Positions 16,201-17,809 of a DNA stretch of 17,809 nucleotides are shown here, piece by piece; position 1 is the first letter of the stretch, and each line of letters starts with the position of its first letter. The notes below the pieces were generated by a model. The model worked only from the letters and a program-made list of their open reading frames with translations. It did not search any database and was not told the DNA's origin. The position numbers were made by a program, and so were the translations under genes. Origin of the DNA: CPC320 sp002684375 (GTDB lineage Bacteria; Pseudomonadota; Alphaproteobacteria; Rhodobacterales; Rhodobacteraceae); assembly GCA_965662545.1 (NCBI GenBank), contig CBFIHZ010000058.1, positions 1 through 17,809 on the forward strand, read 5' to 3'.

Positions 16201-17799
16201 CAAAAGCACGGGCAGGGTGTCTTTAGCTATGAAAATGGTGACATTTATACTGGCATGTTTGAGAATGACTTACTCAACGGCCAAGGGACGCTGACGCTTG
16301 CCGCGATCGGCAACAAATATGTTGGTGAGTTCAAAGACGACCTTTTTAACGGTCAGGGCCGTTATAGTTTTGCCAATGGTGATACATATGTTGGTGAGTT
16401 CAAAGACGACGTCAAGACGGGCCAGGGCACTTATACCTATGCCGATGGCAGCACATATGTGGGGGCGTTTAAAGATGATAAAAAGCGCGGGCAGGGCACC
16501 TATATGTCTCCGGATGGCAGTAAATATGTCGGGGAGTGGCAAGATGGCGTGAAAAGTGGCCAAGGCACGTATTCTTTTGCGAATGGAACCGCCTATGTCG
16601 GAGAATGGAAAAACGATCTGTTCAACGGCAGCGGTACGTTGACGCTCGCCAGTCAGAATAAATATGTGGGTGACTTTAAGGATAGCAAGAAGCACGGTCA
16701 GGGGGCGTATACTTATGCTAATGGCGATGTTTATGTAGGTGGCTACCAGGACAGTAAAAAACATGGTCAGGGGACGTATACCTATGCCGATGGAGATAGA
16801 TATGTTGGCGCGTTTAAAGACGATCTGTTCAACGGTCAGGGGACGTATACCTATGCCAATGGTAATGCATATGTTGGTGCGTTCGAGGGGAATAAGAAAA
16901 CCGGTGCAGGCACTTTAACCTATACCAATGGGGATAAATATATCGGTGCGTTCAAGGACGATTTGTTCAATGGCCAAGGTACTTTGGATCTGGCCGCGAG
17001 CGGGAATAAATACGTTGGCATGTTTAAAGACGATCTGTTTAACGGTCAGGGCATTTATACCTATGCCAATGGCAATACATACGAAGGTGACTTCGAGGAC
17101 GATCTGTTTAATGGTGAGGGCCGTAAAAGCTATGCGAATGGCGATGTCTATGTCGGCTCTTTTAAAGATGACCTGTTTAATGGGGAAGGCACCTTAATTT
17201 ACGCTGATGGCAGTAAATACATTGGTATGTTTAAGGATGATCTGTTCAACGGTCAGGGCACTTACAACATGTCCAATGGCGACAGGTATATCGGCGCGTA
17301 CAAAGATAGTAAAAAGCACGGTCAAGGCCGTCTTGTTTATGCCAACGGTGATGAATATGTCGGCGAGTTCAGATATAATAAAAAATACAGGCAAGGCACG
17401 TTTACGTATGTCAACGGCGACAAATATGTCGGTGAATACAAGAATGATATGTTCAACGGTCAGGGCACTTTGATTTTTACGGACAGCGGGAATAAATACG
17501 TTGGCATGTTTAAAAATGATTTATTCAACGGTCAGGGCATTTACACCTACGCCAACGGCAATAAATACGAAGGCGCGTTTCAGGATGATCTGTTCAACGG
17601 ACAGGGGCGCTATAGCTATGCCAATGGCGACAGCTATGTCGGCAGGTTCAAAGACGATCTGTTTGACGGGCAAGGCACTTATACAGCGGCAGATGGGACA
17701 GTAAGGCAAGGCCTTTGGAAAGACGGGGAACTGGCTGTATGCTCGGGCACCGAGGCCGCGTGTGATATCCCTAATGCGCTCAAGAGCACTAAAGACTGA
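4219..17799 (+). CDS. Giant exported MORN-repeat protein, 4,526 aa
   Basis: Residues 1-24 (MRYVKIKIYLVAAVLFLSVKPSFA) form a Sec signal peptide. A short cap, LPPCP...WTDCFGS (25-42), has two cysteines (28, 39). From about residue 51 to 4500 the protein is MORN repeats of about 23 residues, consensus GxGTYTYANGDxYVGxFKDx; I estimate 185-190 of them. A 28-residue variant with TWGPxTxLAGHKYVG occurs about 26 times, and a 24-residue variant with LxxxSGNKYVG several times. The end is GTVRQGLWKDGEL and a cap with cysteines 4508 and 4515; no other cysteine is present. Mass is roughly 480-490 kDa. ATG 4219 is preceded in frame by TAA four codons upstream, so it is the first possible start; no Shine-Dalgarno sequence is visible. 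MORN repeats form an elongated beta-hairpin sheet in known structures; most studied MORN proteins are eukaryotic and cytoplasmic. An exported bacterial one this long suggests an envelope or surface fibre (inference). The frame is unbroken over 13.6 kb of repeats, arguing for selection. Confidence 0.97.
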   Translation: MRYVKIKIYLVAAVLFLSVKPSFALPPCPDSSSLFWTDCFGSTGGLATNSYTGEWKNGQHSGRGTYTYSNGNSYVGEFEDNLFNGQGKFTFANGNSYFGSFKDGKRHGQGTYTHENGSQYVGAFLDGAKNGQGTFTFASGNSYVGSFENDLFSGHGVYKFKDGGQYDGQFQNGKKHGKGDFIWPNGNKYTGEFKADLMDGDGKYTFENGHTYVGEFKEGLFNGQGRYTFANGNIYVGEFKNDRINGEGQYSFANGNQYIGAFKEDIFEGQGTFTFSNGDSYAGAYTSGLINGQGIYTYADGGKYDGVFKDGVKTGQGTREWGPKDELAGHKYVGNWRDNKPNGQGSYTHSDGSQYSGTFKDGIRTGQGTKIWGPETELAGHKYVGAFQENKQNGQGTYTDAAGTTYTGTFKDDVQTGQGTKIWGPQTALAGHKYVGEFRNNKQNGQGTYTYADGSTYVGAFKDDVKTGQGTKTWGAGSAFAGNIYVGNFGNGKPAGQGTLTYADGSKYIGAFKDGMQNGQGTLVWGAKTKLLGHKYVGNFKNNKRTGQGTYTYSDGTVYVGNFKDDFKAGQGTKTWPDGKQYIGAFEANEQNGQGTLTFAKGDTYVGTFKDDRFNGQGTYTYANGDAYAGEFRDDQPNGEGTITYANGHIYTGEFEDGVKNGKGVLKLDDSGNNYVGEYKDDKKHGQGTYTSANGDKYVGAFEEDLFNGQGTYTYANGDQYVGAFEDGRRQGQGTLTRALNGSRYVGDFDQNKQSGQGTLTYANGNQYVGAFEDNKQNGRGTFTYDNGDKYVGSFKDNKQNGQGTFTYANGDRYVGSFKENQQNGQGKYSYANGDIYVGLFRNDLFEGQGTYTEADASTYVGEFREGQKTGRARKTWGPDTEFAGDEYVGTFKEGFFDGEGIYSYANGDKYIGEFQRNKQNGQGTLAYSDGSKYVGSFQDGVMTGTGTKTWGPETELAGHKYVGAFTAGIFNGQGAYTYPDGSEYVGTFKNGAKTGQATRTWGPETKQAGHKYIGEFIDGILNGQGTYTYADGSTYVGAFEDGVQTGQGTKIWGPQTLLAGDKYVGAFSNGKQNGQGTYTYADGSTYVGSFKDNVKTGQGTKIWGPDTTLAGHKYVGAFSQNEPNGSGNYTYADGSIYTGQFKNGIKTGKGSLTWGPDTRLAGHKYVGAFKDNKQNGKGTYTYADGSIYVGDFKDGLKNGKGTLTLVASGNKYVGDFKDDKKHGQGTYISANGDEYAGSFADELFNGQGTYSYANGDQYIGEFKDGKRNGQGQLIVKANGNNYTGNWLNNKQSGQGTYIFSDGNQYVGTFKDGSFNGAGSYTYANGNSYVGAFKNNLLNGQGTFTYADGSTYVGAFENNVKHGQGTLTWGAETYLAGDAYVGDFRDDRFNGQGTYTYADGSIYVGEFKDSARHGRGTLSWGPKARLAGHKYVGDFRDDKQNGQGRYTYADGSTYTGAFIDDVKSGKGTKIWGAKTSRAGHRYVGMFENNKPNGKGTYTYADGTKYVGFFSDGVKTGRGAKTWGPDTQLAGDKYVGNFRNDRQNGQGIYTYADGSMYAGEFKDDVKTGQGTQTWGTGTELAGYKYVGRFRDGKQNGQGTLLYPDGSTYEGNFTDSVQTGQGTKTWGDGSVLVGHKYVGEFKNNMLNGQGSYTYADGSIYTGSFTDNVKVGQGQKTWLNGDQYIGEFQANKQAGQGTFTYATGDQYVGQFDNDLFNGQGTYNYVDGSTYVGNWVAHKRDGEGTYTYANGNKYVGAFKSDQQHGQGSYTYTNGDEYVGAFEGDEKHGQGVFSFANGDKYLGQFEGDLFNGQGSYTYANGNEYTGAFKNGERNGKGILNQLASGNKYVGNWRDNKQNGQGTYTYADGSKYTGDFKDDKKHGQGTYTYVDGTTYVGDFKNGERNGRGTKTWGPDTALAGDVYVGDFKNGLFSGQGTYRYASGDKYIGAFDNDKPNGRGTYHDASGNGYTGEFKDGIKAGRGSYSYTDGSAYLGAVRDGLKTGQGTMTWPDGSRYVGRFEQDMFNGQGTYTYGNGDLYVGEFSNGEKTIDGIYTYANGDTYVGEFERDLKAGKGTYTYLNGSQYVGDFQNNRFDGQGRLTWGLESAFAGDVYSGAFRAGKPNGQGRYVFANGDRYAGALKDGFFEGQGTLSSAQGETYIGGFKTGVRHGKGTLSGADGSKYTGDWIEDQQHGQGRYSYANGDQYAGAFQHGVQKGKGTLTLVSASEKYVGDFVGGMFHGQGTYSYANGNQYVGAFKDGKRNGQGILTLAGSDSTYVGTWRDNKQSGQGTYTFADGGQYVGSFEDNKRNGQGTYTYANGNKYVGEFKDNKQSGQGTYIYTNGDKYIGEFTENTQNGQGSYRYVNGDTYVGAFRDNLFDGQGTYTEADGSTYTGNFEQGIRTGQGTKTWGADTPLAGRTYVGAFEDGKPNGQGTYTEPDGTTYVGAVENGVKVGIGTKTWGPKTQFSGDTYVGGFKNNQQSGQGTYTHGNGDTYVGAFKEGVKSGQGAYSYANGDKYVGAFAQDVKSGQGTYSYTTGDKYVGAFKDDLKSGQGSYSYANGDKYVGTFRQDVKSGQGNLTYASGDKYIGSFEGDVKSGQGTYVYANGDKYVGAFEKGVQSGQGSYSYANGNKYVGAFGNNLFNGQGAFTFVNGDKYVGAFKDDLKSGQGTYTSANGDKYVGEWTDGITTGSGSAIYANGDKYVGEFKDGGKSGNGTYSYANGDQYVGAFKDNKPHGQGAYTWSDGRKYVGAWQDGAQTGEGSKTWGLETQFSGDKYVGAFVDGKQSGQGRYTYANGDTYVGDFENDLFHGEGRFTSRDGTEYIGAFKDNLKAGQGTYSFANGDVYVGDFKENQQSGQGTFTYADGAKYVGDFENDLFHGEGRLISVNGDIYEGAFEAGVKTGKGRKTWGPKTRFSGDTYVGEFKDDRLSGAGSYTYASGDTYVGTFRDDLPNGEGTYSFVSGNTYSGAFKDGVKSGQGSYTYANGDKYTGSFKRDLFNGQGSLSFVASGNTYTGAFVDDLLEGYGTYIYGNGNKYVGQFKEDLFNGQGTYSYANGNKYVGAFKDDLFHGQGAFTSSSGDKYVGQFQEDVKTGEGTYTYANGNRYVGTFKDDLFNGQGALTYANGDKYVGAFKEDVKAGQGTFIYANGNKYSGAFEADDKNGRGTYTYANGDKYVGTFKDDAKKGQGILTYANGDKYVGGFNQGVKSGEGAFTFANGDKYVGQFLENRFNGQGTFSWPDGSKYEGGWADGVKTGQGKKTWGPATMFAGDTYVGDFRNDKPNGKGTYTYADGREYAGDFTDGIINGVGTFTELDGSTYAGDWQLGKRHGQGTQTDSTGQTYTGDFKNDAFNGKGTFVFANSDTYVGSFTDGVKSGEGTLEYANGDEYIGPFMDGMRSGTGTFTYSNGDQYVGGFKQNEQYGEGILSYANGDKYVGFFQAGKPNGRGRLELAASGNVYEGTYKDGLFDGEGTYTFANGDTYVGMFENDMFNGEGTLDLVSSGNKYIGQYEDDLFQGQGTYIYANGDKYVGSYHEGAQHGRGTKTFANGDVYVGAFKDDRFEGQGVYTYANGDIYTGAFEKDVKTGQGTKTWGPGSELSGDKYVGMFKGDAPNGQGTYTYADGSIYVGAFKDGKKAGQGVKTWGPDTQFAGDKYDGAFQDNNQNGRGRYIYADGRVYVGEFKDNKQDGQGIQTWVNGNKYDGAFKDNLQDGQGTLSFANGDLYVGEFKDNLFNGQGTYTYADGSTYVGGWKDNKEHGQGRITYANGDTYVGEFAEGLNSGQGEYSYSDGGNYVGNFKDDRKHGQGTLTSANGSEYVGSFKEDLFNGEGTYTGPDGSQYVGEWRDNKQHGQGTYTYANGDVYVGDWVDNKQDGQGTYTYANGTNYIGAWKEGVKDGQGTYKGPNGSQYIGNWKNNKQDGQGTLTFADSGNTYIGAFKQGVKDGQGTYTGPNGSKYVGAWKDNKQDGQGTYSFGNGDIYVGDWSAGERTGEGTLTFSNQSKYVGGFLKGQKHGQGVFSYENGDIYTGMFENDLLNGQGTLTLAAIGNKYVGEFKDDLFNGQGRYSFANGDTYVGEFKDDVKTGQGTYTYADGSTYVGAFKDDKKRGQGTYMSPDGSKYVGEWQDGVKSGQGTYSFANGTAYVGEWKNDLFNGSGTLTLASQNKYVGDFKDSKKHGQGAYTYANGDVYVGGYQDSKKHGQGTYTYADGDRYVGAFKDDLFNGQGTYTYANGNAYVGAFEGNKKTGAGTLTYTNGDKYIGAFKDDLFNGQGTLDLAASGNKYVGMFKDDLFNGQGIYTYANGNTYEGDFEDDLFNGEGRKSYANGDVYVGSFKDDLFNGEGTLIYADGSKYIGMFKDDLFNGQGTYNMSNGDRYIGAYKDSKKHGQGRLVYANGDEYVGEFRYNKKYRQGTFTYVNGDKYVGEYKNDMFNGQGTLIFTDSGNKYVGMFKNDLFNGQGIYTYANGNKYEGAFQDDLFNGQGRYSYANGDSYVGRFKDDLFDGQGTYTAADGTVRQGLWKDGELAVCSGTEAACDIPNALKSTKD
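5161..5925 (+). repeat. 153-bp (51-aa) double-MORN array 1, five units
   Basis: The Trp codon of the TWG/EWG motif recurs at 5179, 5332, 5485, 5638 and 5791, each exactly 153 bp from the last. Each unit is one long repeat (28 aa, WGPxTxLAGHKYVG) plus one short repeat (23 aa, often YADGS or SDG). The loop before the Trp repeat is usually VKT or QT followed by GQG. Confidence 0.95.
6320..6500 (+). repeat. Higher-order MORN module, copy 1
   Basis: The protein reads LFNGQGTYTYANGDQYVG, then an EDGRRQGQG loop, an irregular LxxxxNGSRYVG repeat and an NKQSGQG loop. The same order of loops and repeat types recurs at about 7940-8105, 9620-9785 and 10900-11060, showing duplication of a multi-repeat block. 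Confidence 0.75.
7051..7815 (+). repeat. 153-bp double-MORN array 2, five units
   Basis: TWG/IWG Trp codons are at 7069, 7222, 7375, 7528 and 7681, exactly 153 bp apart. One more Trp repeat precedes at 6847, 222 bp earlier (153 + 69, one extra short repeat). Confidence 0.95.
7940..8105 (+). repeat. Higher-order MORN module, copy 2
   Basis: LFNGQGTYSYANGDQYIG is followed by a KDGKRNGQG loop, an irregular LIVKANGNNYTG repeat and an NKQSGQG loop, matching copy 1 at about 6320. The block just before it, SGNKYVG then KDDKKHGQG then SANGDEY, also matches the block before copy 1, so the shared module is longer (at least 130 residues). Confidence 0.75.
8305..9222 (+). repeat. 153-bp double-MORN array 3, six units
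   Basis: Trp codons are at 8323, 8476, 8629, 8782, 8935 and 9088, all exactly 153 bp apart. Units differ in wording (WGAETYL, WGPKARL, WGAKTSR, WGPDTQL, WGTGTEL, WGDGSVL) but not in length. Confidence 0.95.
9620..9785 (+). repeat. Higher-order MORN module, copy 3
   Basis: LFNGQGSYTYANGNEYTG is followed by a KNGERNGKG loop, an LASGNKYVG repeat, and a RDNKQNGQG loop, the same order as in the copies near 6320 and 7940. Confidence 0.6.
10900..11060 (+). repeat. Higher-order MORN module, copy 4
   Basis: FHGQGTYSYANGNQYVG is followed by a KDGKRNGQG loop, an irregular LAGSDSTYVG repeat and a RDNKQSGQG loop, again the same order as the earlier copies. Confidence 0.65.
11707..12258 (+). repeat. Eight consecutive 69-bp MORN repeats in exact register
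   Basis: The first Gly codon of GQG is at 11707, 11776, 11845, 11914, 11983, 12052, 12121 and 12190, each 69 bp (23 aa) apart. Most carry the loop xVKSGQG and the body YANGDKYVG. This is the most uniform part of the protein and the best place to read the basic consensus. Confidence 0.9.
16972..17690 (+). repeat. 486-bp duplication near the C-terminus
   Basis: The segment from 16972 and the segment from 17458 align over about 230 bp. Both read SGNKYVGMFK, then DLFNGQGIYTYANGN with the rare YEG in place of YVG, then DDLFNG, SYANGD and FKDDLF. They share a 30-bp exact match (16999-17028 and 17485-17514). The offset of 486 bp equals 162 residues, seven repeats plus one residue. The second copy runs into the C-terminal cap. 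Confidence 0.85.
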
Positions 17800-17809
17800 T
17801 CTGCAGGGG
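17733..17809. repeat. 77-bp direct terminal repeat, right copy
   Basis: Identical to positions 1-77. It contains the last codons and stop (17797-17799) of the giant MORN gene and 10 bp beyond. See the left copy for interpretation. Confidence 0.97.

Noticed and set aside
5161..17700. Tandem DNA repeats as a CRISPR array or satellite.
   Set aside because: The periodicity is in codons of one open frame, repeats are not identical, and there are no unique spacers.
4286..17709. Many long open frames on the other five frames inside the MORN gene, including a 535-codon one at 10855-12462 (-).
   Set aside because: They arise because the repeats lack stops in shadow frames; products are low-complexity echoes (for example repeated TxIGIxIGALT) with no independent start signals.
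4171..17807. CCCTGCAG before and CTGCAGGG after the MORN gene as a possible inverted-repeat boundary of a cassette.
   Set aside because: Only 8 bp with a palindromic CTGCAG core; easily chance, and no further matching flank.
1..17809. Calling the window a plasmid because the ends overlap.
   Set aside because: No replication, partition, mobilisation or origin-like sequence was recognised, and a graph loop explains the overlap as well.

Overview
The window is dominated by one giant open reading frame. A 4,526-codon gene (4219-17799, +, about three quarters of the window) encodes a protein with an N-terminal signal peptide and then almost nothing but MORN repeats, which I estimate at about 185-190. 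A second, divergent gene (1521-2747, -) encodes an exported ankyrin-repeat protein with unusually compact 30-residue repeats. No replication, conjugation, phage, CRISPR, tRNA or rRNA gene was recognised.

Layout. Positions 1-77 are the last codons of a MORN gene plus 10 bp, and are identical to the last 77 bp of the window (17733-17809). Positions 78-304 are the left end of an IS21-family element with a broken istA start. Positions 305-1505 are a 1.2-kb IS481-family element whose transposase is dead (two stops, two frameshifts, and a catalytic Glu changed to Lys). Next comes the ankyrin gene on the minus strand. Positions 2748-4218 are an AT-rich, mostly non-coding stretch with one possible small membrane-protein gene (possibly frame-shifted), nested inverted repeats, two terminator-like hairpins and a weak promoter candidate. 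The MORN gene fills the rest.

Organism. The signal peptides are Gram-negative in style. The paired CGKLCD motifs of the ankyrin protein, the LPPCP...C start of the MORN protein and the IS481/IS21 types are, from memory, typical of marine Alphaproteobacteria, most likely Rhodobacterales (Roseobacter group) with moderate GC. This is a recollection, not a search result.

How the parts may fit. Both intact large genes encode exported repeat scaffolds, transcribed away from each other, each with cysteine pairs outside its repeats. The MORN protein has only four cysteines in 4,526 residues, two in each terminal cap. Its repeats have clear higher-order order: three arrays of an exact 153-bp (51-aa) two-repeat unit, a recurring multi-repeat module, an exact 69-bp run, and a 486-bp duplication at the C-terminus. 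A long envelope or surface fibre is a reasonable hypothesis, but function is unknown.

The exact 77-bp terminal repeat suggests either a circular molecule of 17,732 bp or an assembly-graph loop caused by two copies of the MORN 3' end. The lack of any replication gene, and the repeat ending exactly at the IS21 terminus, favour the second reading.
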